Shown: positions 16,108-24,937 of the stretch, piece after piece | How the letters are laid out: the number at the start of each line of letters is the position of its first letter | How positions within the stretch are numbered: position 1 is the first letter of the stretch | Source: JAWOJB01 sp046484325 | GTDB lineage: Bacteria; Actinomycetota; Acidimicrobiia; Spongiisociales; ZC4RG35 | DNA length: 64,000 nucleotides | Reading direction: 5' to 3' | Assembly: GCA_046484325.1 (NCBI GenBank) | Contig: JAWOJB010000025.1 | Coordinates: forward strand, 6,835-70,834 | Made by a program: the position numbers and the translations under genes | The notes under the pieces: generated by a model | The model's database searches: none | What the model saw: only the letters and a program-made list of their open reading frames with translations | Told to the model about the DNA's origin: nothing

Positions 16108-16868
16108 CGCGGCCCCATCCGTATGCCTCCGTCCATGCGGATGGTCTCGCCGTTCAGGTAGTCGTGGGTGAGGAGCACATAGGCGAGCTCGGCGTACTCG
16201 TCCGGTCGCCCGAGCCGCTTGGGGAACAGCACCTGCTGGGCCAGCGACTCCCTGGCCGGTTCGGGTAGCCCGGCCAGGAGCGGGGTGTCGATGAGGCCGG
16301 GGGCGATGGTGTTGACGCGGATGCCCACCGAGGAGAGATCCCGGGCGATGGGGAGGGTCATGCCCACGACGCCGCCCTTGGACGCCGAGTAGGCGGCCTG
16401 GCCGATCTGTCCGTCGAACGCCGCCACCGAGGCCGTGTTGACGATCGCACCCCGGCTCCCGTGCTTGTCGACGGGATCGAGCCCGGCCATCTCGACGGCG
16501 GCCAGCCGGATCGTGTTGAAGGTGCCGATCAGGTTGATCCGGACGACCTGCTCGAAGTGACCGAGGTCGTGGGGACGGCCGTCGCGGTCGAGGGTACGGG
16601 CCGGTGGCCCGATACCGGCGCAGTTCACGAGGGAGCGGAGCGGTCCGGCCTCGACCGCCGCCAGGACCGCGCCCCGGACCTGCTCTTCGTCGGTTACATC
16701 GGTCGACACGAAGACACCGCCAACCTCGGTCGCCAGCGTCGCGCCCTTCTCTCCCTGCAGGTCGGCGATCACGACCACCGCCCCGGCGGCGGCGAGCCGC
16801 CTCACCGTCGCCGCCCCGAGCCCCGAGGCACCCCCGGTGACGATCGCGCTGGTGTTCGCCAGCTCCAT
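16104..16868 (-). CDS. SDR family 3-hydroxyacyl-CoA dehydrogenase (HSD17B10-like)
   Basis: NAD-dependent short-chain dehydrogenase of 254 residues, like type-2 3-hydroxyacyl-CoA dehydrogenase. It contains VTGGASGLGAATVRRLAAAG, the NAD-selecting Asp in VVIADLQG, NCAGIGPP, the catalytic Ser in NTASVAAFDG and YSASK, and the FPKRLGRPDEYAELA and NGETIRMDGG segments characteristic of HSD10-type enzymes. The ATG follows GAGGAGG. It heads an ATGA-coupled pair with the small membrane protein downstream. It probably oxidises short or branched 3-hydroxyacyl-CoAs; the substrate is inferred from family only. Confidence 0.9.
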   Translation of the reverse strand: MELANTSAIVTGGASGLGAATVRRLAAAGAVVVIADLQGEKGATLATEVGGVFVSTDVTDEEQVRGAVLAAVEAGPLRSLVNCAGIGPPARTLDRDGRPHDLGHFEQVVRINLIGTFNTIRLAAVEMAGLDPVDKHGSRGAIVNTASVAAFDGQIGQAAYSASKGGVVGMTLPIARDLSSVGIRVNTIAPGLIDTPLLAGLPEPARESLAQQVLFPKRLGRPDEYAELAYVLLTHDYLNGETIRMDGGIRMGPR

Positions 16869-16937
16869 ACGCCCTCCTCTGCGTCGCACGGCGACGCTAC
16901 CAGCGGCCCGGCGGCCGACCTGCTGTCATGGGTGGCC

Positions 16938-17699
16938 GTGATCGGCGTGTTCGACAGCGGCGTGGGCGGGCTCTCGGTGCTCACGCGGATCCGAGCCCGG
17001 CTCCCGGCGGCCGACCTGCTCTACGTGGCCGACCGGGCCCGGGCCCCCTATGGACGGCGGAGTCTCGATGAGGTGCGGGGCTTCTCCGAGGTGATCACCG
17101 ACCGGCTGCTGGCCGAGGGGGCCGGGCTGGTCGTGGTGGCCTGCAACACCGCATCCGCGGCCGCCCTCCACCATCTCCGTGCCCGGCATCCCGCCGTCCC
17201 CTTCGTTGGGATGGAGCCTGCGGTCAAGCCGGCCGCGGCCCTCTCGGGCCGAGGGGTGGTGGGGGTGCTCGCCACCGCAGCCACCTTTCAGGGAGAGCTG
17301 TTCGCCTCGGTGGTCGACCGGTATGCCTCGGGTGTCGTCGTCGTGGCCGAGGCCTGCACCGGCTGGGTGGAGCTCGTCGAGCGGGGCACCGTCGCCGGGC
17401 CCGAGGCCGAGGCCGCGGTCCGCTCGCACCTCCGACCGGTGCTCGACGCCGGGGCCGACACCCTGGTCCTGGGCTGCACCCACTATCCGTTCCTGGCGCC
17501 GGTGATCCGGGCCGTCGCCGGAGACAAGGTCACAGTCGTGGACCCCTCGGACGCCGTGGCACGCCGGGTGGTCGAGGTTTCCGGCGCCGCCGCCGAGGGT
17601 GAAGGCCGGCTGCGGGTGGTCACCACCGCTCCAACCTCCGGACTCGACGCCCTCGTCGAGCACCTCACCGGCCTCCGGGTGCGGTCTGAGCGCTGGTGA
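16938..17699 (+). CDS. murI: Glutamate racemase
   Basis: Converts L- to D-glutamate for peptidoglycan. The 253-residue protein carries the two catalytic Cys motifs, VVACNTASAAAL (about 65-76) and LVLGCTHYPFL (about 180-190), plus the N-terminal IGVFDSGVGGLSVL and YVADRARAPYG. The frame is open far upstream, but homology starts at VIGVFDSG, so GTG 16938 (or 16932, two codons earlier) is the start. It is divergent from the SDR and 16 bp ahead of a leaderless MerR-like gene. Confidence 0.93.
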   Translation: MIGVFDSGVGGLSVLTRIRARLPAADLLYVADRARAPYGRRSLDEVRGFSEVITDRLLAEGAGLVVVACNTASAAALHHLRARHPAVPFVGMEPAVKPAAALSGRGVVGVLATAATFQGELFASVVDRYASGVVVVAEACTGWVELVERGTVAGPEAEAAVRSHLRPVLDAGADTLVLGCTHYPFLAPVIRAVAGDKVTVVDPSDAVARRVVEVSGAAAEGEGRLRVVTTAPTSGLDALVEHLTGLRVRSERW

Positions 17700-17715
17700 C
17701 CTCTAGCCTGGGCGC

Positions 17716-18228
17716 ATGCCCGACACCGCCGGCCTCGAGCCCTGGGATGCCGCGCTGCTCGCCGCCCTCGAGCGACCGGCCGATGGGGCGCCGGGGTTGC
17801 TGACCATCGACGAGCTGGCCGCCAGATCGGGCATGCCCCAGGCGGTGCTCGAAGCCCTCGCCCGCGAGGGCCTGCTGCTCTCCCGGTCGATCGACGGCGA
17901 TCCCCGCTACCACCCCGACGATGCCGAGGCCGTGAGAGCGGGTATGGAGCTGGTCGAGGCAGGTCTCCCGCTGGCCGAGCTCCTCGACCTGGCCCGCCGG
18001 ATGGACCGGGCGATGCGACCCGTGGCGGACGCGGCGGTCGAGGTCTTCGCCCAGTTCGTGCGGGACTCGGTCGAAGCGAGCGCCCGTGACGACGAAGAGG
18101 CGGCCGCCCGCCTCGTGGAGGCGTTCCGCACCATGCTCCCCGCCACCGGCCGCCTGGTCGACCACCACTTTCGGGCCCTGCTCGTGGCCGGAGCTCGCTC
18201 CCGGCTCGACACCGGGGACGCACCATGA
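17716..18228 (+). CDS. MerR-like helix-turn-helix protein
   Basis: A 170-residue protein with an N-terminal winged-helix region similar to MerR regulators (LLTIDELAARSGMPQAVLEALAREG, about 28-52, then RYHPDDAEAVRAGMELVEAGLPLAELLDLARRM) and an alpha-helical C-terminal half with no recognised ligand motif. TAGCCT (17704-17709) lies 6 nt before the ATG, indicating a leaderless mRNA. Its TGA overlaps the ATG of menF (ATGA), so the two are co-expressed and it may regulate menaquinone synthesis. That role is inference; no menaquinone-linked MerR regulator is known to me. Confidence 0.7.
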   Translation: MPDTAGLEPWDAALLAALERPADGAPGLLTIDELAARSGMPQAVLEALAREGLLLSRSIDGDPRYHPDDAEAVRAGMELVEAGLPLAELLDLARRMDRAMRPVADAAVEVFAQFVRDSVEASARDDEEAAARLVEAFRTMLPATGRLVDHHFRALLVAGARSRLDTGDAP

Positions 18229-19436
18229 CCCTCGGCGTCCGGTCCACCCGGATCGAGCCGTCCGGCTCGCTGCTGAACCACACCCCCGATGTGGCCTGGA
18301 TCCACCATGAGCTGGCGATGGTGGGCTGGGGCGAGGCCGCCCGGATCGACGCCGGGTTGGGAGACGGACGGTTCGGTCGTGCCGGCGAGGCATGGAGCGG
18401 GCTCGTCGAGGGTGCCGCGGTCGAGGACGAGGTGAACCGGCCCGGCAGCGGGCTGGTGGGGTTCGGCTCGTTCACCTTCGACGGTCGCTCCCCCGGCTCG
18501 GCCATCATCGTGCCCCAGGTCCTGATCGGGCGATCCGGAGGCGGTTGGTGGCTGACTACCGTCGACGGGGCCGACCCCGAGCCCTACCTGCAGAGCGGGG
18601 CGGACGATCCCCGGGCCGGCGACCGGCCGCGATATGCCGGTGCGTCGATCCCGGATGTGATGTGGATCGAGGCGGTGGCAGAGGCGGTCCGCCGCATCGA
18701 GGCCGGGGAGATCGAGAAGGTGGTCCTCGCTCGCGACGTGGCGGTGTGGTCCAAGGCGCCCTTCGACCGGAGGGTCGTGCTGCAACGGCTCCATGATCGG
18801 TTCCCCGAGTGCTTTACCTTCCTCGTCGACGGCCTGGTCGGCGCCAGTCCCGAGCTGCTCGTACGGCTGCGCGACCGCACCGTCGAGTCGCTGGCCCTGG
18901 CCGGGTCGGCCCGGCGCGATCCCGACCCCGAGGAGGACTGGCTGGTCGGGAAGGCACTTCTCTCCTCCGACAAGGACCGGCGCGAGCACGAGGCGGCTGC
19001 CGCCTCGGTGGGAGCGGCCCTCGGAGAGGTCTGCCGGACGCTCGAGCGGGACGCCGAGCCGTGGTTGCTGCGGCTGGCCAACGTCCAGCACCTCGCCACC
19101 CGGTTCCGGGGTGAGCTCGGTGAGAGGCGGCCGGTGCTCGATGTGGTAGGGCGCCTCCACCCGACCGCGGCCGTCGGGGGAACCCCCACCGGCCTGGCGA
19201 TCGACCTCATCCGCCACCTGGAGGGAATGGACCGTGGCCGCTACGCCGGCCCGGTGGGATGGCTCGACCATCACGGCGACGGCGACTGGGCCATCGCCCT
19301 TCGGTGTGCCGAGCTGTCGGGGGCCCGGGCCCGGCTCTTCGCGGGAGCCGGCATCGTGGCGGGCTCGCTCCCCGAGAACGAGCTCGAGGAGACGAGGCTC
19401 AAGCTGCGGGCGATGATGGGCGTGCTCGAAGGCTGA
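18225..19436 (+). CDS. menF: Isochorismate synthase
   Basis: Converts chorismate to isochorismate, the first committed step of menaquinone synthesis. Its 403 residues match the chorismate-binding fold: IEKVVLARDVAVWS, GASPELLVRL, SLALAGSARR, the segment DKDRREHEAA, LHPTAAVGGTP with the active-site His, and a C-terminal GPVGW...ALRCAELSGARARLFAGAGIV...PENELEETRLK block. ATGA overlap with the MerR-like gene upstream. It faces menD convergently 12 bp away; menD and menC follow on the other strand, so the first steps of the pathway are together. Salicylate synthase or EntC activity is possible from sequence but less likely in this context. Confidence 0.92.
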   Translation: MTLGVRSTRIEPSGSLLNHTPDVAWIHHELAMVGWGEAARIDAGLGDGRFGRAGEAWSGLVEGAAVEDEVNRPGSGLVGFGSFTFDGRSPGSAIIVPQVLIGRSGGGWWLTTVDGADPEPYLQSGADDPRAGDRPRYAGASIPDVMWIEAVAEAVRRIEAGEIEKVVLARDVAVWSKAPFDRRVVLQRLHDRFPECFTFLVDGLVGASPELLVRLRDRTVESLALAGSARRDPDPEEDWLVGKALLSSDKDRREHEAAAASVGAALGEVCRTLERDAEPWLLRLANVQHLATRFRGELGERRPVLDVVGRLHPTAAVGGTPTGLAIDLIRHLEGMDRGRYAGPVGWLDHHGDGDWAIALRCAELSGARARLFAGAGIVAGSLPENELEETRLKLRAMMGVLEG

Positions 19437-19448
19437 GCCCCGACCGGC

Positions 19449-21170
19449 TCAGCCGGCGCCCAGCCACTCGTCGAGGGCCTGGGACACCGAGTCCGTGAGC
19501 CGGCGGTGCACCTCGACGTTCCGTGCCCGGTCGCCGCGGACCACCACGATGTGCACCCCGCCTGCCCGATGGGCGTCCGTCACCGCCGGGACGAGCTCGG
19601 CCGCCCCGTCGACCGGACGAAAGCCGAGGTCGTGGAAGGCCGCCAGCCGCTCGAACGAGCGTCCCCGCGGGGTCCCGAACACCTGCTCGAAGTGCTCGGG
19701 GAAGCCGGCCTGGGGCAGGAACGAGAAGATCCCTCCGCCGTCGTTGTCGATCACCACGAACACGGCGTCGGGACGTGGTTCGACCAGGAACCCGCCGGCG
19801 TCGTGGAGGATCGACAGATCCCCGGCCAGGGCGGTCACCGGGTGCCCGGACACCGCCGCCACGCCGAGCGCGGTCGAGACGAAGCCGTCGATCCCCGAGG
19901 CCCCACGGTTCGACAGGATCTCGACGTCCCCGGGCGCCATGAACCAGTCGAGGTCGCGCACCGGCATCGACGACGCCACCACGAGCCGGCCCCCGGCGGC
20001 CGCACGGGCGACATCGCGGGCGACGCGGGGCTCGGTGGGCTCGTCGCCGGCGTCGAGGGCCGTGTCGAGGGCCGTCCGTGCCACCCGCTCGGCCTCGAGC
20101 CATCCCCGCCGCCACTCCCCATCCCGCGAGCCGGCGGGTCCCGGTCGAATCGATGGCCACGCCGCCAGCATCTCCTCGGCCGAGCGGGACGGATCCGACC
20201 AGGTCCCGGGGTCGGCCACCACCGTCGGGACCCCCGCGAGCAGTCCGGCCAGATTGCGGCTCAGCCCGGCGCGGCCGAGCACGAGGGCGGCCTCGGGCCG
20301 GTACCGCCGGGTGAAGCCGGGATGCCCGAGCAGATGGTGGGCCGTGCTGATCGTCTGCGGGGGCCGGCCTCCGGCGGGCGGCTCCACCACCAGCGGCCAG
20401 CCGAGCCGGGCGGCGAGGCCGTCGATCTCCGAGAGCGTGGGGCCGAACGGCGAGCCGCCCAGGTCGCCCACCACCACGAGCCCCCGGTCCACCGAGGTCC
20501 ACCGATCGGAGAGCTCCACCGAGCCGACCCCCGTTCGGGAGCGGCGAGTCCAGGCGTCGCCGTCGGGGCGACCGTCGGTGGGCGACCCGAATGGCCGGTC
20601 CACCGCCCGACCGTCGTCGGAGGCCGGAACGAGCGGGTCGCGGAAGGCCAGGTTGAGGTGGACCGGGCCTCCTCGACCGGCGTGACCGAACGCCTCGGTG
20701 ACGGCCCGGCACACCGTCGACCGCCAGTACGGATTCGAGCCAGGACGGTCCTCGGCCACCCCCACCTCGCAGAACCACCGAACGGCGTCGCCGAACAGCC
20801 CGATCTGATCGATGGTCTGGTTGGCCCCGGTGTGGCGGAGTTCCGGGGGGCGGTCGGCGGTGAGCACGAGCAGCGGGACGCCGGCGGCGTCGGCCTCCAC
20901 CACCGCCGGATGGAGGTTCACCGCGGCGGTGCCCGACGTGGTGAGGACCGCGGCCGGAGCCCCCGATGCCCGGCCGATCCCGAGCGCCGCGAACCCCGCC
21001 GAGCGCTCGTCGATGTGGACGTGAAGACCGAGATCGGGGTGGTCGGCGGCCGCCATGGCCACGGGAGCCGAGCGCGACCCGGGCCCGAGAACCAGGTGTC
21101 GCACCCCGTTGCGGGACAGCTCGTCGACGAGCACCGCAGCCAGTGCGGTGGACGGATTGGGCAGGGTCAC
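19449..21170 (-). CDS. menD: SEPHCHC synthase
   Basis: ThDP- and Mg-dependent enzyme that joins 2-oxoglutarate-derived succinate semialdehyde to isochorismate. The 573-residue product has the MenD N-terminus (VDELSRNGVRHLVLGPGSRSAPVAMA with the catalytic-loop Glu in HIDERSAGFAALGIG), TTSGTAAVNLHPAVVEAD, and the ThDP-binding C-terminal part NRGASGIDGFVSTALG followed by GDLSILHD and IDNDGGGIFSFLPQ. Its start overlaps the menC stop (ATGA), so menC and menD are translationally coupled in the order cyt c, menC, menD. Confidence 0.95.
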   Translation of the reverse strand: MTLPNPSTALAAVLVDELSRNGVRHLVLGPGSRSAPVAMAAADHPDLGLHVHIDERSAGFAALGIGRASGAPAAVLTTSGTAAVNLHPAVVEADAAGVPLLVLTADRPPELRHTGANQTIDQIGLFGDAVRWFCEVGVAEDRPGSNPYWRSTVCRAVTEAFGHAGRGGPVHLNLAFRDPLVPASDDGRAVDRPFGSPTDGRPDGDAWTRRSRTGVGSVELSDRWTSVDRGLVVVGDLGGSPFGPTLSEIDGLAARLGWPLVVEPPAGGRPPQTISTAHHLLGHPGFTRRYRPEAALVLGRAGLSRNLAGLLAGVPTVVADPGTWSDPSRSAEEMLAAWPSIRPGPAGSRDGEWRRGWLEAERVARTALDTALDAGDEPTEPRVARDVARAAAGGRLVVASSMPVRDLDWFMAPGDVEILSNRGASGIDGFVSTALGVAAVSGHPVTALAGDLSILHDAGGFLVEPRPDAVFVVIDNDGGGIFSFLPQAGFPEHFEQVFGTPRGRSFERLAAFHDLGFRPVDGAAELVPAVTDAHRAGGVHIVVVRGDRARNVEVHRRLTDSVSQALDEWLGAG

Positions 21171-22129
21171 GCCGCCTCCAGGAGCGAGGCGGTCTCCCGC
21201 AGGCGGTCGAGCAGCCTGCGCTCGGTGTGGGAGTCGGGCCGTGCACGCTCGACCAGCTCCGGATCCGGTGCCGGACGCCGAACCTCGAGCATCCCGTCCT
21301 CTGCGAGCAGGGGCGATCGGACCACGTCGCCGTCGAGCAGCGAGACGGTGCCCAGGCCGCAGGCGTGCCGGAGCTCGGGGAGCGCGGCGGCGGCCGCCAG
21401 GCCGGCGGCGATCCCGACCGAGGTCTCGAGCGCCGATGAGATCACGATCGGCAGACCAAGCCGCCCGGCGAGGGCCAGCGTGGCGGTCACCCCGCCGAGC
21501 GGCTGGACCTTCAGCACCGCCACGTCGGCAGCTCCCAGCTCCACCACCCGCTCGGGATCCGCCGCCGTCCGGATCGACTCGTCGGCCGCGATCGGCACGT
21601 TCACCCTACGGCGCAGCTCGGCGAGCTCCTCGACGGTGGCGCAGGGCTGCTCGGCATACTCGAGGTCGAAGGCGGCCAGCTCGGACAGCCGGTGCTCGGC
21701 TTCGTCCACCGACCAGGCGCCGTTGACGTCGACGCGGATCCGCCCATCCGGACCGAGGGCCTCCCGCACCGCCGCCACCCGGGCGACGTCCTCCACGAAG
21801 GCCCGACCCGGCTCGGCCACCTTCACCTTCACGGTGCGGCACGCCGAGGCGGCCACCAGACCGGCGGCGACACCCGGCTCCACGGCGGGCACCGTGAGGT
21901 TCACCGGGATCCGATCCCGACGGGCGGCCGGCCACGGTCGGGTGGCGGCCTCCACGGCTGCGGCGAGCCACGGCGCCGCCGACACCGGTGGATACTCGGG
22001 GAACGGCGAGAACTCACCCCAGCCGGCCGGCCCCCCGACCAGCACCGCCTCGCGCCGGTCCAACCGTCGAAACCGGAGGCGCATGGGGATCCGGACCACC
22101 CGGATGTCGAGTCCGTCGAGGACGGTCAC
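21167..22129 (-). CDS. menC: o-Succinylbenzoate synthase
   Basis: Enolase-superfamily enzyme that dehydrates SHCHC to o-succinylbenzoate. The 320-residue protein shows the N-terminal capping region (GGPAGWGEFSPFPEYP), the catalytic Lys in VKVKVAEPG, the metal ligand Asp in RVDVNGAWSVDEA, Glu in EYAEQPC, and AADESIR, then a second Lys in AVLKVQPLGG. GTG 22129 overlaps the TGA of the cytochrome gene (GTGA). Distinguished from dipeptide epimerases by context with menD and menF. Confidence 0.93.
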   Translation of the reverse strand: MTVLDGLDIRVVRIPMRLRFRRLDRREAVLVGGPAGWGEFSPFPEYPPVSAAPWLAAAVEAATRPWPAARRDRIPVNLTVPAVEPGVAAGLVAASACRTVKVKVAEPGRAFVEDVARVAAVREALGPDGRIRVDVNGAWSVDEAEHRLSELAAFDLEYAEQPCATVEELAELRRRVNVPIAADESIRTAADPERVVELGAADVAVLKVQPLGGVTATLALAGRLGLPIVISSALETSVGIAAGLAAAAALPELRHACGLGTVSLLDGDVVRSPLLAEDGMLEVRRPAPDPELVERARPDSHTERRLLDRLRETASLLEAA

Positions 22130-22437
22130 GATCCGTCCGCCTGCCGCTCCCGGATGAAGGCGACCAGCCGGAGGGTCTGGTCCTCGGAGAGGGTGTTGCC
22201 GAAGGCCGGCATCCCGCCCTGACCCCGCGTGATGACGGTGAGCAGATACTCGTCGGGACGCCCCGCCGAGGGAGACCCGACCCCCAGCCCCGGGCCCACA
22301 CCGCCCTGCAGCTCGGCCCCGTGGCAGCGGGCGCAGAGCAGCCCATAGATCTCGTCGCCGCCGGCATCGGGCGCCGGACCGCCGGTGCAGGCGGTCAGGA
22401 GCACCGTCGACAGTGCGGCGAGGAGCCCGCGCTTCAT
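22126..22437 (-). CDS. Lipid-anchored cytochrome c
   Basis: A 103-residue class I cytochrome c. Residues 1-17 form a lipoprotein signal with LLTAC, so the protein is probably anchored to the outer face of the membrane. The haem site is CARCH (about 35-39) and a distal Met is available in GGMPAFGNTLSE. It is the first gene of a coupled cytochrome-menC-menD unit, linking an electron carrier to the synthesis of the quinone that feeds the respiratory chain. Its redox partner is not in the window. Confidence 0.88.
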   Translation of the reverse strand: MKRGLLAALSTVLLTACTGGPAPDAGGDEIYGLLCARCHGAELQGGVGPGLGVGSPSAGRPDEYLLTVITRGQGGMPAFGNTLSEDQTLRLVAFIRERQADGS

Positions 22438-22476
22438 GGGCTCATCGTAGGGACCGCATGCCGTAGCCTCTCCGGC

Positions 22477-23271
22477 ATGCATCCCATCCACACCGCCCTG
22501 GCCGCCATCTGGCCGGCCCTCCTCGATCTCGCCGACGACATCGCGGACGAAGACTGGTCCTCGCCCTCGGTGCTGCCGGGTTGGACGGTCGCCGACCTCT
22601 TCGCCCACCTCGGCCACGTCGAGGGAATGGTCCACGGGTTCCCACAGCCCGACACCCCCCATGACTTCGCCTTCGAGGGCGCCCCGCTCCACATCGTCAC
22701 GAACAGCGGGGTCGCCGCCCGGCGGGCCTGGAGCCGGGCCGAGGTGGTCGACGAGCTCCGGCGGGCGGTGAGCGCCACCCTCGAGCAGCTCGCCGGCCTC
22801 GACGAGGCCGGGTGGCAGGCGCCGGCCCTGAGCCCGATCGGGCCGACGACCTTCGAGCAGGCGATGGAGTTGCGCAACGGCGACGCCTGTGCCCACCTCT
22901 TCGACCTGCTCGTCTCGACCGACCAATATCAGGAGCACCGCAGGGTTCCCGAGTCCGAGGCGGCTCTCGTGGCCAGGGCGGTGCGGCTCTCACCCTGGGC
23001 GGCGGTCAAGCGGGCCGGCCTGGCCGACGGGACCCGGGTCCGGCTCGACCTGTCCGGACCTGCCGGTGTGGCGGCCGACCTCGTCGTCGAAGGTGGTCGG
23101 GGCCGGCTGGAGGAGGCACGGGGAGAGCCGGATGCCGTCATCTCGGGCCCCGGCATCGCCTATGCGCTCCGGGCAGGGGGCCGCCGGCACCCGGCCGAGC
23201 TCGTCTCGGCGCTCGAGGTGGCCGGTGAGCCGGCCGAGCGGTTGCTCGAGACCTACCGGCTCTTCGGCTGA
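22477..23271 (+). CDS. Maleylpyruvate isomerase family, mycothiol-dependent enzyme
   Basis: DinB/YfiT-like four-helix protein of the mycothiol-dependent maleylpyruvate isomerase superfamily (N-terminal LPGWTVADLFAHLGHVEGMV, with a metal-ligand His, and a second His in GDACAHLFDLL), fused to a C-terminal SCP2-like segment (about 185-264). Of 264 residues. Members isomerise or transfer mycothiol conjugates, but many are uncharacterised and I would not name the substrate. TAGCCT (22464-22469) is 7 nt before the ATG, so the mRNA is leaderless. The 3' end overlaps manC by 19 bp. Its presence suggests a mycothiol-producing actinobacterium. Confidence 0.85.
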   Translation: MHPIHTALAAIWPALLDLADDIADEDWSSPSVLPGWTVADLFAHLGHVEGMVHGFPQPDTPHDFAFEGAPLHIVTNSGVAARRAWSRAEVVDELRRAVSATLEQLAGLDEAGWQAPALSPIGPTTFEQAMELRNGDACAHLFDLLVSTDQYQEHRRVPESEAALVARAVRLSPWAAVKRAGLADGTRVRLDLSGPAGVAADLVVEGGRGRLEEARGEPDAVISGPGIAYALRAGGRRHPAELVSALEVAGEPAERLLETYRLFG

Positions 23272-24320
23272 TCGGCCTCCGGCCGGCCATCCCGGACGAG
23301 CCTCTCGACCAACTGCTTGACGTCCTGGGCGCGGTCCCGGGCGGCGACGAGCACGGCGTCACCGGTGTCGACCACCACGACCCCCTCGAGCCCGACGACG
23401 GCCACGAGCCGGTCACCCGCCCGAACGTATGAGCCGGTTACACCCTCGAGGACGACGTCGCCGAGGACGGCATTGCCCTGGGTGTCCCGATCGGCGATCT
23501 CCCAGAGTGAGGCCCACGAGCCCACGTCGCTCCAACCGGCGTCGAGGGGGACCACCACCGCCCGGTCGGTCCGCTCCATCACCGCGTAGTCCACCGAGAT
23601 CGCCGGCGACTGCAGGAAGCTCCCACCAAGGGTCCGGACGGGACCGGTGCCGGCTGCCTCGACGGCGGGCTCAACCGCCCCCACCACCTCGGGGGCATGC
23701 CGGCGCATCTCCTCCACCAGCACGCGGACGCGGAACACGAACATCCCGCTGTTCCAGAGATGGCGGCCGGATGCCAGGTAGCGCTCGGCGGTGGCGGCAG
23801 CCGGCTTCTCGACGAACCGGGACACCCGATGGACCGGACCCGCCGACTCGCCGACCTCGATGTAGCCGTACCCGGTCTCGGGCCGGTCGGCGACGATGCC
23901 GAAGGTGACGAGCTCCCCGGCGAGGGCGGCCTCGACGGCCACAACCACGGCCTGGCGGAACGCGCCTTCGTCGGTGATGACGTGGTCGGCAGGCAGCACG
24001 AGCATGACGTCGTCCGGGGCCAGCGACAGGGCAGCGGCGAGGACGGCGGGGGCGGTGTTCCGCCCCTCGGTCTCGCAGAGCACCAACGCCGGAGGCCGGC
24101 CGATCTCGGTGAGCTGGCGGACGATCTCGGCCTCGTCCCGGGTGTTGCAGACGACGACGGGTGCGCCCACGTCCGGAGCCCCGGCCAGCCGCCGGGCGGT
24201 GGCCTGGATCATCGAGTCGTCGCCGGTCAGGCGCTGGAGCTGCTTTGGGACCCGTGTCCGGGAGAGCGGCCACAGCCGGGTCCCGCTGCCACCGGACAGG
24301 AGCACGGGAACGACGGCCAT
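23253..24320 (-). CDS. manC: Mannose-1-phosphate guanylyltransferase
   Basis: Makes GDP-mannose from mannose 1-phosphate and GTP for glycans and glycolipids. The 355-residue protein has the signature LLSGGSGTRLWPLSR, PKQL, PADHVI, GYGYIEVGE, FVEKP, WNSGMFVF and a DVGSW motif near 260. It lacks the C-terminal phosphomannose isomerase domain of bifunctional forms. TAGGGT lies 9 nt before the ATG (complement of 24330-24335), consistent with a leaderless start. No other sugar-nucleotide gene is adjacent. Confidence 0.92.
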   Translation of the reverse strand: MAVVPVLLSGGSGTRLWPLSRTRVPKQLQRLTGDDSMIQATARRLAGAPDVGAPVVVCNTRDEAEIVRQLTEIGRPPALVLCETEGRNTAPAVLAAALSLAPDDVMLVLPADHVITDEGAFRQAVVVAVEAALAGELVTFGIVADRPETGYGYIEVGESAGPVHRVSRFVEKPAAATAERYLASGRHLWNSGMFVFRVRVLVEEMRRHAPEVVGAVEPAVEAAGTGPVRTLGGSFLQSPAISVDYAVMERTDRAVVVPLDAGWSDVGSWASLWEIADRDTQGNAVLGDVVLEGVTGSYVRAGDRLVAVVGLEGVVVVDTGDAVLVAARDRAQDVKQLVERLVRDGRPEADQPKSR

Positions 24321-24355
24321 GAGGATGAGACCCTACCGCAGGTCGGCGCAGGGCC

Positions 24356-24925
24356 TCAGGGCGTGACGACCACCAGCGTCCCCAGATCGGCCCAGGCGTA
24401 GAGGAGCCGCGCTTTCGATGCCTCCTGCCGCACGCAGCCGCCACCCTGGTAGGTACCCAGCTCGTCGACGGTCTGGAGCGGCCGGCCCCGGCCGTCCAGC
24501 GGGATGTCGTGGAAGCCGATGTTCGTCTCGTGACCGAACGTGAAGCGCACCATCCAACGCATGGTGATGCCGTCGTATCCCGCCAAGGCATCCTCGGACT
24601 TCGAGAACACGGCGTATGTGCCCGGGCGCGGCCAGCCCCGGTGCCCTGAGACCGGATAGCTGTCGAGCACCCGCTCGCGGTCGTCAACGAGCCACACCCA
24701 CAGGTCGGAGTTGGAGTAGACGATCCGCCGGCCCGAGCCCGACCCGGCAGGGAGAGACGGATGCCCACCGGCGGCCTGGAGGCCGATCACCCCCTCCAGC
24801 GCACCCGCGCGGTCCCGCCAGCCGGCCTCGAACCACGCCATCCGATCGAGCTCTGCCGGGGAGGCGACCGCCGGCCCGGGCACGGCCAGGAAGGCGGCGA
24901 CCACGACCATGAGGAGAGCGGGCAT
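24356..24925 (-). CDS. Secreted L,D-transpeptidase-like (YkuD) protein
   Basis: A 189-residue protein with an N-terminal signal peptide (hydrophobic 3-20, cleavage near AVASP) and a YkuD domain: the strand SNSDLWVWLVDDRERVLDSYPVSG, the motif IGFHDIP with the conserved His, and LGTYQGGGCVRQ with the catalytic Cys. The usual SxGC is GGGC here. It is probably a minimal cell-wall L,D-transpeptidase or carboxypeptidase acting outside the membrane. TAGCCT lies 9 nt upstream of the ATG. It has no lipobox, unlike the copy at 3.4 kb. Confidence 0.85.
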   Translation of the reverse strand: MPALLMVVVAAFLAVPGPAVASPAELDRMAWFEAGWRDRAGALEGVIGLQAAGGHPSLPAGSGSGRRIVYSNSDLWVWLVDDRERVLDSYPVSGHRGWPRPGTYAVFSKSEDALAGYDGITMRWMVRFTFGHETNIGFHDIPLDGRGRPLQTVDELGTYQGGGCVRQEASKARLLYAWADLGTLVVVTP

Positions 24926-24937
24926 CGAACAGCCAGG

